From the NCBI GenBank assembly GCA_903824675.1, contig CAIJXV010000012.1, positions 1-32,102 of the forward strand: DNA of 32,102 nucleotides. Reading direction: 5' to 3'. A model generated the notes under the pieces. The model did no database searches and was not told where the DNA came from. It saw nothing but the letters and a program-made list of their open reading frames with translations. Position numbers and translations under genes: made by a program. Shown here piece by piece: positions 7,430 through 15,241 of this stretch (positions are counted from its first letter, which is position 1; each line of letters opens with the position of its first letter). The DNA is from an uncultured bacterium. GTDB lineage: Bacteria > Verrucomicrobiota > Kiritimatiellia > CAIKKV01 > CAIJXV01.

Positions 7430-8539
7430 CTACCCCTTGCACACGGAGGCATAAACCCGCATATACCCGTCCACCATGGCCGCCAAAGAGTACCGGCTTT
7501 CCACCCGTCGTCGGGCTTCCTGTCCCATCTGTTCCCGTACCTGACGGTCACCCGCCAAACGCTCCAACGCCGTAACCAAGGCGTTTTCTTCTCCGCGAGG
7601 GACCACCCATCCGGTCACGCCATTCGCCACAATTTCAGCGTTCCCGCCAACATCGGTAACCACACACGGCAAACCGCAGGCCCCGGCTTCTAGCAACGAA
7701 ATGGACAATCCTTCCGTGTCTGACGACAAACAGAAAATATCCATCCTGCGCAGCCAGGGAAGCACATCCATTTGCATCCCGGTGATGCGGCATCGGTCCT
7801 TGATATTTAACCGGGCGATTTCGGCCTCAATTCGCACCCGATCCGAGCCGTCCCCCACCAACACCAGGAATCCGTCCAATCTTTCAGCCACCCGTGCGAA
7901 AGCTCGAAGAAGAAGGGGGTAATTTTTTTCAGCGGACAGGCGGCCCACACTGCCCATCACCACGGCTTTTTCTGAAATTCCCTCATGCACTGAGGATGCC
8001 CGGGAGGTTTCGATCGAGGGGGTGAAAACCGTCGTGTCGATTCCATTGGGAATGATCCAGGACTGTCGCTCCGACAGAAGACCCGCCCTCATCGCTGCCC
8101 GCTTTGTATCGTCCGACACCAGAATCACGGCGCGAGTTCGGAGCGCCAAAATCCGTCTCAAAAAACGGACTCGCCCCGTTTCCTGGTAGCCCTGTCCATG
8201 GGTCGTCGTCACTACCGGTATCCCGGTAAGCACCGATACCAACACCCCGTAGAGATGGGGGGACGCATTGTGAGCATGAATCACGGAAACGCGGTGAGCC
8301 AATACAAATCGGCGGATTTGGAATACCAGCTTCCAATCCACCACCCCCCATCCGGGGGTGCGCTGACCGGCGGACTTCGCGTCGGCCGATACGCGATCAT
8401 ATAGGTCCCCTGGCTCATCCAGGCAAAAAATGACCGATGGGACCCCTTGCTCTTTCAAGCCCGCAATCAGATCACAAACCATCCGCTCCAATCCACCGGT
8501 TTTAAGACTCGTCACGAGATGACAGATTTTAAGGTTCAT
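7430..8539 (-). CDS. Family 4 glycosyltransferase (GT-B)
   Basis: A 369-aa GT4 enzyme. The N-terminal Rossmann domain has SLKTGGLERM (11-20) and IHAHNASPH; the linker has IIPNGIDTTVF. The donor domain carries GSVGRLSAEKN (196-206), LVGDGSDR and the EX7E motif EGLSISLLE (276-284), then VVTDVGGN. This is the usual pattern for retaining sugar transfer to a glycan at the inner membrane. The gene ends in a B-type repeat, whose first bases appear to supply the TAG stop. No Shine-Dalgarno is evident; a TATACT sits 8 nt before the ATG but has no good -35. Confidence 0.92.
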   Translation of the reverse strand: MNLKICHLVTSLKTGGLERMVCDLIAGLKEQGVPSVIFCLDEPGDLYDRVSADAKSAGQRTPGWGVVDWKLVFQIRRFVLAHRVSVIHAHNASPHLYGVLVSVLTGIPVVTTTHGQGYQETGRVRFLRRILALRTRAVILVSDDTKRAAMRAGLLSERQSWIIPNGIDTTVFTPSIETSRASSVHEGISEKAVVMGSVGRLSAEKNYPLLLRAFARVAERLDGFLVLVGDGSDRVRIEAEIARLNIKDRCRITGMQMDVLPWLRRMDIFCLSSDTEGLSISLLEAGACGLPCVVTDVGGNAEIVANGVTGWVVPRGEENALVTALERLAGDRQVREQMGQEARRRVESRYSLAAMVDGYMRVYASVCKG

Positions 8540-9051
8540 TCTTGAAAAGTATAGGCCATGAGAGTTTCAGACAGGGCGAAAACTCGGATTAGCGTGACTC
8601 TGCGTGCAATATCTCTAGCTTATCTTCTCTCACAAGCGGGGAGGCTCTCGCAGAGTAGCACGGGGTTCTGATCCTTGTTCGCAGAGTGAAGAACGGCTGT
8701 GCCATTTCGTCGAAACGATGAAATGTCCCATCCGCCGCTTGTTTTAGAGTCAACGAGCCCTCACCAACTTGCTTTCATAGAACACGAAACGGGTGATTCC
8801 GCCTCCTGGCGGAATCGCACGGTTTACCCTGAGTAGTCCCGCCTTGCGGGACGAAGAAGGGCCCTGCTGGTACTCTCGTTTTAACTCAATCTGAACCCAG
8901 CGCAACTCTGCGTGCAATATCTCTCGTTTCACCTCCTTGGAGGCGGGGAGGCTCTCGCAGAGTTCCACTGAGTTCAGAAGCATGTTCTCAGAGTGAAGAT
9001 CGGCCGTGCCATTTCGCACCGGGCTGCGGAATGACGCGTCCACTGTTTGTT
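8540..9051. repeat. Repeat E block between GT4 and the GxxExxY gene
   Basis: About 510 bp of E modules in the order E1 (8596-8660), E2 (8690-8755), E3 (8770-8822), E4 (8825-8872), E1 (8903-8966), E2 (8995-9051). E1 is an AACTCTGCG...CGCAGAGTT inverted repeat of about 64 bp. E2 contains CATTTCGTCG/CGATGAAATG. E3 contains ATTCCGCCTCCTGGCGGAAT. E4 contains GTCCCGCCTTGCGGGAC. A short frame across the block (8750-9043) is repeat-derived and not called. Confidence 0.8.
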
Positions 9052-9480
9052 TTAAGTCCGATTCTTCGGGTCCATCTTGCCGTCTTGGTTGATCATCCGC
9101 ACGATTCCGTTTTTCAGGCTTATTTCATTGAAGTTCAGCAACAGCCCCAATGGTTTACAGCCCAGCCTTAAGTAGGTCAGAAGTTGTTTTTTGTGAATAT
9201 CTTTCAGTTCGTCCTGCGCCTTGAGTTCGATGACAACCATATCTTCAACCACTAAATCATACCGGTAGGCCACATCTGTCAATTTGACTCCGTCATATTC
9301 CACATAGGCCGGTTTTTCGCATTCATATCGGATGCCTTGTTGCGCCAACTCGATCGCCAAGCATTTACGATAGAAGGATTCCAAAAGCCCTGGCCCCAAT
9401 TTCGTGTGAACCCGATAGGCAGATTTCAATATTGCCGCGGAAAGACTATTGATCCGATTCCATTCTCCCGTCGTAATCAT
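9052..9480 (-). CDS. GxxExxY protein (PD-(D/E)XK nuclease-fold family)
   Basis: A 142-aa member of the GxxExxY family (PDDEXK_3 type). The name motif is GLLESFY (G31, E34, Y37). The putative nuclease core is YDLVVED with D75, IELKAQ with E85 and K87, and HKKQLLTYLRL with Q99 and Y103, so the catalytic-type residues are all present. Start 9480 is chosen because GGGAGA lies about 7 nt upstream; the frame is open further upstream, but only through repeat E. The TAA stop lies on the edge of an E2 module and an E3 module lies just upstream, so the gene occupies a position inside a repeat E unit. Biological activity of this family is not established. It is probably a passenger rather than a glycan gene. 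Confidence 0.88.
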   Translation of the reverse strand: MITTGEWNRINSLSAAILKSAYRVHTKLGPGLLESFYRKCLAIELAQQGIRYECEKPAYVEYDGVKLTDVAYRYDLVVEDMVVIELKAQDELKDIHKKQLLTYLRLGCKPLGLLLNFNEISLKNGIVRMINQDGKMDPKNRT

Positions 9481-9697
9481 GATGCATCTCCCTTTTCCCC
9501 TTGATGACTTGCTTGGAAAACAACCGGGACGGGTGATTCCGCCTCCTGGCGGAATCGCACGGCCCTGCTGGTACTCTCGTTTTAACTCAATCTGAACCCC
9601 GCGCAACTCTGCGTGCAATATCTTCCGCTTCATCTCCCCACAGGCGGGGAGTTTCTCGTAGAGTCCCTCTATGCAAAAAGAGCCATGTTCATGCTTG
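9481..9697. repeat. Repeat E modules between GxxExxY and AsnB-like genes
   Basis: An E3 module (9510-9562, ATTCCGCCTCCTGGCGGAAT core) and an E1 module (9603-9668), in the same orientation as the E block on the other side of the GxxExxY gene. The E1 copy ends about 30 bp from the stop codon of the asparagine-synthetase-like gene. Confidence 0.75.
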
Positions 9698-11575
9698 TCA
9701 GGTTTTACGATCGACGGTCGTAAGAATCTCGTCTTTAAGCCGCTGATGCGGAATTCCATCCAACCAGATTCTAGCCCACAACTCAAAGGACAGCGCTGAC
9801 CATAATAGATCGGAATGATTATGAGTTCCCTGCCGGTGCTCGTTGATTTTGGCGTCGAGGAGATTCTGCTTCCAAATCCCCCGGCTGGAGGCCCGCTCAT
9901 CACTCAGCCAATCCAGCAGACCTCCCAACCCGCGTGGATTGCGCATCCATGCGATCAGGGGCAGACTGAATCCGGTTTTCGGCCGGTCGAGAATCTCGTC
10001 TGGAATTCTCCCGCGAGCAATATGCCGCAGAACCGCTTTCCCCCGCCCGTTCTGAAAATGCTGATCAACCGGGATCTGTAGAACCTGTTCGACCAAATCA
10101 TGATCCAGAAAGGGCACCCGAGACTCCACCCCACTGGCCATGCTCATCCGATCCTGCCGTTGCAGCACGGAAACCAGATACGTGCGCAGATCCATGTCCA
10201 GAATCGCGGCCAACGGCAGGTGTTCGTTGATCGCCATTTGATTGCGATACGCATTATCGAGGGGTGAATAGGATTTCAACAATCCTCCCAGGCATTCATC
10301 CGAAACCCATTTACCGGCCTGGATCGCCATCTCTCGGGGCGATTTCCCCAATAGCGGCAGGATCCGGTCAAGACGACGAGGCCCAAAGGTTCGGGCCAGC
10401 CATCCGGTGATCGGCCAGTGTACTCCTCGTCCCCATTCGCCCAGGCGCCAGAGTCGGCGGTGCCACGAGTAACCGCCGAATAGCTCATCCGCCCCTTCTC
10501 CGGTCAACAACACCGTGACATGCTTCCGCGCCTCCCGGCATAACTTATACATCGGCAGGCTATTGGCATGGTTCAGTGGTTCGTCATGTAGATAGGCCCC
10601 CAACGCCAGATCTTCCAAAAATTCACGCTCCGTGTACGGGATGGGGTGGTGGATCGTATCCAGAGCTCGCCCAACCTGCCGGGCCCACACCGATTCATCT
10701 TTCTCGTAGCCGGCAAATCCCACTGAAAACGTATGCATGCGGTGATCGGTTTGATGCAAAGCCATCTGAGTGACCAGACTGGAATCCAACCCCCCGCTCA
10801 ACTGGCATCCCAAGGGAACATCGCTGACGAGTTGTCGAGCCACCGCCTGTTCGAGTTCCCGGGCCAATGCCGCCTCGTCCACCGGCGCTCCCGTCGATTT
10901 CCGTACGCGGGGTATCCAATATGCGCGATCCTCGATCGACAGGTTATCCAGATCAATGGACACCCGATGCCCGGGCAACACTTCCTGAATATCTTGAAAA
11001 AGCGTGTCACTCCCGCTCACGTAACGATATTGAAAAAACTCTTGAATCCGGTCCTGGCGTAATCCGCTTTTCCCGTTTTCTACCAAAGCCTTGATTTCGG
11101 ATGCAAACAACAAGGCGTCCGGCGTTCTTCGATAATAGAGCGGCTTGATGCCCAGCCGGTCCCGACACAACATCACTTTTCGCCGCCGTTGATCCAAAAA
11201 GGCAAAGGCATACATGCCATTCAGCTTGAGGAGGCCGGATTCGCCGTCTTCCTCCATCAAGTGCAGGATCACCTCACAATCCGAAGAGGAGACAAACCGA
11301 TGTCCCGCGTTCACCAAGGGTCGCCGCAAGTCACGGAAATTGTAAATCTCCCCATTGGAGGTGAGAACACACGACCCGTCCTCATTCACAAATGGTTGAC
11401 GGGCATTTATAGAGAGGTCAATCACCGACAGACGCCGCTGGCCGAATGCCCAGTTATCCCCGGCCACGACATGTTCATCATCCGGCCCGCGATGGGCCAA
11501 GGTACGACACATCCTTTTCACGCGCTCAATGGCCGCTTCACGAGGAAGGCCAATTATTCCACAAATCCCACACAT
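9698..11575 (-). CDS. asnB: Glutamine-dependent asparagine synthetase homologue
   Basis: A 625-aa AsnB-type enzyme. The N-terminal class II glutamine amidotransferase domain starts MCGICG with Cys2 as the nucleophile, and has LAHRGPD and SNGEIYN. The C-terminal ATP-pyrophosphatase domain has the PP-loop SGGLDSS (260-266), LLTGEGADELFGGY and SRVPFLDHDLVE. It has full length and intact motifs. In glycan loci such paralogues usually amidate a carboxyl group on a sugar or attached amino acid rather than serve general asparagine supply; this is an inference from context. AAGGA 6 nt before the ATG is a good ribosome binding site, and it lies at the edge of a repeat E array. Confidence 0.92.
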   Translation of the reverse strand: MCGICGIIGLPREAAIERVKRMCRTLAHRGPDDEHVVAGDNWAFGQRRLSVIDLSINARQPFVNEDGSCVLTSNGEIYNFRDLRRPLVNAGHRFVSSSDCEVILHLMEEDGESGLLKLNGMYAFAFLDQRRRKVMLCRDRLGIKPLYYRRTPDALLFASEIKALVENGKSGLRQDRIQEFFQYRYVSGSDTLFQDIQEVLPGHRVSIDLDNLSIEDRAYWIPRVRKSTGAPVDEAALARELEQAVARQLVSDVPLGCQLSGGLDSSLVTQMALHQTDHRMHTFSVGFAGYEKDESVWARQVGRALDTIHHPIPYTEREFLEDLALGAYLHDEPLNHANSLPMYKLCREARKHVTVLLTGEGADELFGGYSWHRRLWRLGEWGRGVHWPITGWLARTFGPRRLDRILPLLGKSPREMAIQAGKWVSDECLGGLLKSYSPLDNAYRNQMAINEHLPLAAILDMDLRTYLVSVLQRQDRMSMASGVESRVPFLDHDLVEQVLQIPVDQHFQNGRGKAVLRHIARGRIPDEILDRPKTGFSLPLIAWMRNPRGLGGLLDWLSDERASSRGIWKQNLLDAKINEHRQGTHNHSDLLWSALSFELWARIWLDGIPHQRLKDEILTTVDRKT

Positions 11576-12443
11576 AAATAGTCCTTATATCGGGCTTGAT
11601 CTTCGCACACAAGCGGGGAGGTTCTCGCAGAGTTCTACAAGGTTCTGATCCTTGTTCGCAGAGTGAAGATCGGCCGTCTCATTCCGCACCAGGCTGCGAA
11701 ATGAACCGTCCGCCGCTTGTTTTAGAGTTAACAACCCCTTGTCCACTTGGCTTCACAGAACGCGGGACGGGTGATTCCGCTGCCGCGGCGGGATCGCACG
11801 GCCCTGCTTTACTCTTGCTCTTAACTCGATCTGAACCCAGTGAAACTCTGCGTGCAATATCTCCGCTTCATCTTTCCCCAAGCGGGGAATTTCTCGCAGA
11901 GTCTCTCAAAGTTAAAGCATCAGTTCGCAGAGGGGGAACGGCCGTGCCATTTCGTCGAAACGATGAAATGTCCCATCCGCCGCTTGTTTTAGAGTCAACG
12001 AACCCTTGTTAACTTGACTGCATAGAACGCGGGTCGGGTGATTCCGCCTCCGCGGCGGGATCGCACGGCCCTGCTTTACTCTTGTTTAACTCAATCAGAA
12101 CCCAGCGCAACTCTGCGTGCAATATCTCTCGTTTCATCTCCTTGGAGGCGGGGAGGCTCTCGCAGAGTTTCACAGGGTTCAGAAACTTGTTCTCAGAGTG
12201 AAGAACGGCCGTGCCATTTCGCACTGGGCTGCGGAATGACCCCTCCACCGTTCGTTTAGAGTCAACGAACCATTGTTAACTTGGCTTCATAGAACGCGGG
12301 ACGGGTGATTCCGCTGCCGCGGCGGGATCGCACGGCCCTGCTTTACTCTTGTTTAACTCAATCTGAACCCAGCGCAACTCTGCGTGCAATATCTCCGCTT
12401 CATCTTTCCCCAAGCGGGGAATTTCTCGCAGAGTCTCTCAAAG
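11576..12443. repeat. Tandem array of repeat E (about 3.2 units of ~267 bp)
   Basis: E1 hairpins recur at 11588-11634 (truncated), 11845-11905, 12110-12172 and 12377-12440. E3 palindromes (GTGATTCCGC...) recur near 11769, 12040 and 12307, and E2 modules lie between them. The period is 266-271 bp and all units share one orientation. The last E1 ends a few bases from the stop codon of the PaaK-like gene. Several frames cross the array; they encode repeat-derived peptides and are not called. Confidence 0.88.
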
Positions 12444-13904
12444 TTATACCCCGGAGCAAACAATGGGAACCTTGCCCGACGCACTTTTTCGCAAGGCGGA
12501 TACCCGCACCACCTCCACCCGGGTCGCTTCACCGAGCTTGGACTGAAACGCACGAGATAAGGCGGTTACATCGGGCTCCGGGGGTTCTTCCCTCGATAAA
12601 ACACAAAGCCGGATCGCACCGGCTGTTTCCTGCTCGATCTGGTACCCTTGGATCCAGGCGAATTCCTTCACCAAATGAGGTACGAACAGCGCCGTTTGCC
12701 GGGATCCATCGGCGGCCAGAAGAACTTCCTGAATGCGACCGGCCACCTGTGCCAACCTTGGGAAAGGCAGTCCGCAGGAACATATCCCCTCCGCCCAGGC
12801 ACCCCAATCACCAATTTCGTATCGCACAAAAGGATTCGCCGCATTGCGCAAATCAGTGACCACAATCCGCCCGGTTTCACCGGGCGCCACCGGCTGACCA
12901 TTCTCGTCCACCACTTCCACCAACAGGGTATCGGAATTCACATGGTATCCGGCATGTTCCCGACATTCCATCCCGATCAACATAAATTCCCGGCTGCCAT
13001 AGGACATGAACACTTCATTGGTCAAGGTGGACTGCAACAACTCGCGTTGTCCCGGCTGGAGCCCTTCCGCCGCCGTCACCAAAGTGCGCGCTTTCCATCG
13101 TAAAATCCCCGGGTGGGCGCGGACGAATAGCGCCAATTCGACCAGATTCCCCGCATACCCCACCAAGGCCGAAGGACGAAAATGATTGATGGCCTGGCAG
13201 CAAGCTACTTTGCGTTCGTCATCAAACACAAAACTGTCGCAATAGGCCCGCCGTTGAAGAATATGCTGAAAATCAACCTTGAGCTTCTTAAATACCGCCA
13301 ACGGTTTGACCGGCGAGCCCCAGACATAAAAACTTTTTTGTCCCTCTTCGGCGTGGGCCCACCCGTAACCCCGATCGGACACCGCCATGCGCCATTCAAA
13401 ACTTTCACGGGTCATATAAAACTGGATCGGCACCCCGGTGGACCCGCCCGAGGCATGCGCAAAACTTCCCGGCAAGGGCGGTCCGTTTAACTCGCTAAAT
13501 AACGCCCGTTGATCGCCCTTGGTCCAGATGGGGAGATGCTTAGGTTCGATTTCACTTATAAGGATGGAAGAGGATCTCCCCGCAATATGGGAGGCGCGCT
13601 CCGTCGCGCCGTTCGGCTCGCTCTGGCCTACTCCGTCACGCAGGGCGTGACTACGAAGGCTGGAAGATCTCGCCCGACCTTGAGTTGCGGACAAAGTCTG
13701 CTGAAAGTGGGCGTTGACTTTTTCGGCGTACAGCGGAAAGGCCTGGATGGCGAAGGCGACCCGTTTCCGGAAAAGTTCCTGGTTTAACCGGGCCAGAGCT
13801 TCCGGTTGCCAGCGTGCAAATTCTCCCGCCTGTTGACGAATCGACCATCGGCGCCAACCCCGAAGTTGCCCGTAACAATCTTGAAGTGTCCGACAGGGGT
13901 TCAT
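12444..13904 (-). CDS. PaaK/CapK-type adenylate-forming enzyme with in-frame repeat insertion
   Basis: A 486-aa phenylacetate-CoA-ligase-like protein, the CapK type common in capsule loci. Motifs: FPLYAEK near residue 56, LPIWTKGD (124-131), the phosphate-binding loop ASGGSTGVP (151-159), VSYGSRE-like MSYGSREF, TGRIVVTDL and FVRYEIGDWG. A final domain ends KSASGKVPIV, with the usual Lys context. The start 13904 overlaps the previous gene's stop by 4 nt and has AAAGGAG upstream, so the longer frame is rejected. Residues about 75-115 are low-complexity and include repeat C (13585-13614) and a GTCACGC/GCGTGAC hairpin, inserted before the conserved core. The likely reaction is carboxylate activation by ATP; the acceptor is unknown. 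Confidence 0.85.
   Translation of the reverse strand: MNPCRTLQDCYGQLRGWRRWSIRQQAGEFARWQPEALARLNQELFRKRVAFAIQAFPLYAEKVNAHFQQTLSATQGRARSSSLRSHALRDGVGQSEPNGATERASHIAGRSSSILISEIEPKHLPIWTKGDQRALFSELNGPPLPGSFAHASGGSTGVPIQFYMTRESFEWRMAVSDRGYGWAHAEEGQKSFYVWGSPVKPLAVFKKLKVDFQHILQRRAYCDSFVFDDERKVACCQAINHFRPSALVGYAGNLVELALFVRAHPGILRWKARTLVTAAEGLQPGQRELLQSTLTNEVFMSYGSREFMLIGMECREHAGYHVNSDTLLVEVVDENGQPVAPGETGRIVVTDLRNAANPFVRYEIGDWGAWAEGICSCGLPFPRLAQVAGRIQEVLLAADGSRQTALFVPHLVKEFAWIQGYQIEQETAGAIRLCVLSREEPPEPDVTALSRAFQSKLGEATRVEVVRVSALRKSASGKVPIVCSGV
13585..13660. repeat. Repeat C copy 5 plus hairpin inside the PaaK-like gene
   Basis: GGGAGGCGCGCTCCGTCGCG at 13588-13607 matches the intergenic C repeats at 1139-1170 and 1474-1506. 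It is followed by a palindrome GTCACGCAGGGCGTGAC near 13634. The frame of the host gene stays open through both. Confidence 0.8.
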
Positions 13905-14959
13905 CCTTTCACTCCTTTCGCCCCAACCAGGAAGCGAGCCAACGAGTGCCACCAAGCCCGCCGCAGTCCCTCCGTCCCCATCAAGTGCAATCCATAGGCT
14001 TTTATCCAATACCGAATCGCCGTCCACCGGTCGCCCCGGTGAAGGGCCATCCACGACGCGCTCCAATACTGACTCCCTTTCATCACTCGCCGTAATTCCG
14101 TCCGGTCGACCAGTACTCCACCGGGACCGAAGGCTTTATTTAACACTTTTAAAACCTGGGGCACAAAGCGCCGATCATCCATACTCAAACTGGCGAACTG
14201 GACCCGGTATTCAGATAGCGCGACTTCGATTCGGGCCATGGGATACCGGACGATCATCCGCAACCACAGATCGTAATCTTCCGGTCCTCTCAAGGATTCA
14301 TCAAATCCCCCCACCTGGTCTACCGCCGATTTCCGCACCAATACGGTCGATGTCGCCACCGGATTATTCGTAATGAAATCGTTCACGGTCAAAGATCGCA
14401 GGCGATGGGCCTGGTTTTCCGACCGGCCATCCGTACTCCCGCCCGTTGAATGGATCCGGGCAATGATCACCACCTCACCACACCAGAGAACCATCTCCGG
14501 GTGTTCCCGGACACACTGGAGTTGAGTTGCCAATTTTTCCGGGAGCCAGATATCGTCCGCATCCAGAAACGCAATCCATTCGGAACGGGCGAGACGTAGC
14601 CCCTGATTGCGACTGGCGGCAGGCCCCTGGTTTTGAGGATGATGGAGGACTTGGATTCGCCCCTGCCACTCCGGATGACTTCGCACCCATTCCTCCACCA
14701 CACTTACGGTTCCATCGGTGGAAGCATCATCCACCACGAGGATCTCAACTTCGGAGAGGGAAAAGGCATAGGGCAGAGGGCTTAGAGCAGAGGGTTCCCT
14801 TCCATTTTCTGACTCCTGTCTTCTGTCGCCTGTCTTCTCGCTCCTTCGCCCTATGCTCTCTGCACCGGGCATTTCTTGCTTGGCGATCGAATCCAATGCT
14901 TCGGCCAGCGTTTTTTCGGAATTATACGCCGGAATGATGATGGTTAAAGAAGGAATCAT
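13901..14959 (-). CDS. Family 2 glycosyltransferase with in-frame repeat insertion
   Basis: A 352-aa GT2 enzyme. The start is MIPSLTIIIPAYNSEKT; a longer frame upstream is rejected because homology-like sequence begins at 14959, though no strong Shine-Dalgarno is seen. Motifs are ILVVDDASTDGT, GPAASRNQGL, the DxD motif AFLDADDIW and GPEDYDLWLRM. Between the first helix and ILVVDD, where GT2 enzymes have a short loop, residues about 34-69 (roughly 14752-14860) are a low-complexity insert. It is encoded by inverted copies of repeat B flanking a CTGTCTTCTGTCGCCTGTC simple repeat. It is coupled by a 4-nt overlap to the PaaK-like gene. Confidence 0.88.
   Translation of the reverse strand: MIPSLTIIIPAYNSEKTLAEALDSIAKQEMPGAESIGRRSEKTGDRRQESENGREPSALSPLPYAFSLSEVEILVVDDASTDGTVSVVEEWVRSHPEWQGRIQVLHHPQNQGPAASRNQGLRLARSEWIAFLDADDIWLPEKLATQLQCVREHPEMVLWCGEVVIIARIHSTGGSTDGRSENQAHRLRSLTVNDFITNNPVATSTVLVRKSAVDQVGGFDESLRGPEDYDLWLRMIVRYPMARIEVALSEYRVQFASLSMDDRRFVPQVLKVLNKAFGPGGVLVDRTELRRVMKGSQYWSASWMALHRGDRWTAIRYWIKAYGLHLMGTEGLRRAWWHSLARFLVGAKGVKG
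14752..14866. repeat. Repeat B pair inside the GT2 gene
   Basis: GGCATAGGGCAGAGGGCTTA at 14766-14785 and the inverted GCCCTATGCTCTCTGC near 14848-14863 flank a stretch of GACTCCTGTCTTCTGTCGCC type. The whole is about 108 bp (36 codons) and is in frame. Other B copies are at 6944-6970, 7384-7440 and 16732-16799. Confidence 0.75.
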
Positions 14960-15241
14960 ATGAAGATCAGAAAGGGAAACTCGCCGTCTTCGCCTCCGGG
15001 CGACAGGCACACTCTTACTGGGGCCCTCTCACTCCGGGCTTCATCGTATACGCGAAACGGGGAATTCTGCCTCCACGCGGGATCACACGGGTTACCCTGT
15101 GTAGTCCCGCCTTGCGGGACGAAGAAGGGCCTTGCTGGTACTCTTGTTTAACTCAATCTGAACCTAGCCCAACTCTGCGTGCAATATCTCCCGCTTCAGC
15201 GCTCCGCTCGGAATGACAATAAAAGACCCGCCGGAATGAAA
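14960..15241. repeat. Gene-free stretch with partial repeats E and H
   Basis: E3-like (15060-15090), E4 (15095-15140, GTCCCGCCTTGCGGGAC) and the left half of E1 (from 15173, AACTCTGCGTGCAATATCTC), which then switches to family H (GCTCCGCTCGGAATGAC). The E1 right half is missing, so this is a truncated chimeric copy. Confidence 0.7.

Noticed and set aside
8540-8560. Leaderless promoter (TATACT 8 nt before the GT4 start)
   Set aside because: No acceptable -35 element at 16-18 nt spacing; not called.
8750-9043. 97-aa minus-strand frame and the similar frame at 12009-12248
   Set aside because: Both are translations of repeat E; other copies of the repeat are frameshifted. Kept only as a low-interest finding.
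9481-9903. N-terminal extension of the GxxExxY gene to a 283-aa protein
   Set aside because: The extension passes through repeat E and overlaps the end of the asnB-like gene; the 142-aa version has its own ribosome binding site and normal family length.
11576-12443. CRISPR array
   Set aside because: Units are about 267 bp with multi-hairpin structure, not short repeats with unique spacers; no cas gene is present.
12305-12859. 184-aa plus-strand frame
   Set aside because: Half is repeat E and half is antisense to the PaaK-like gene.
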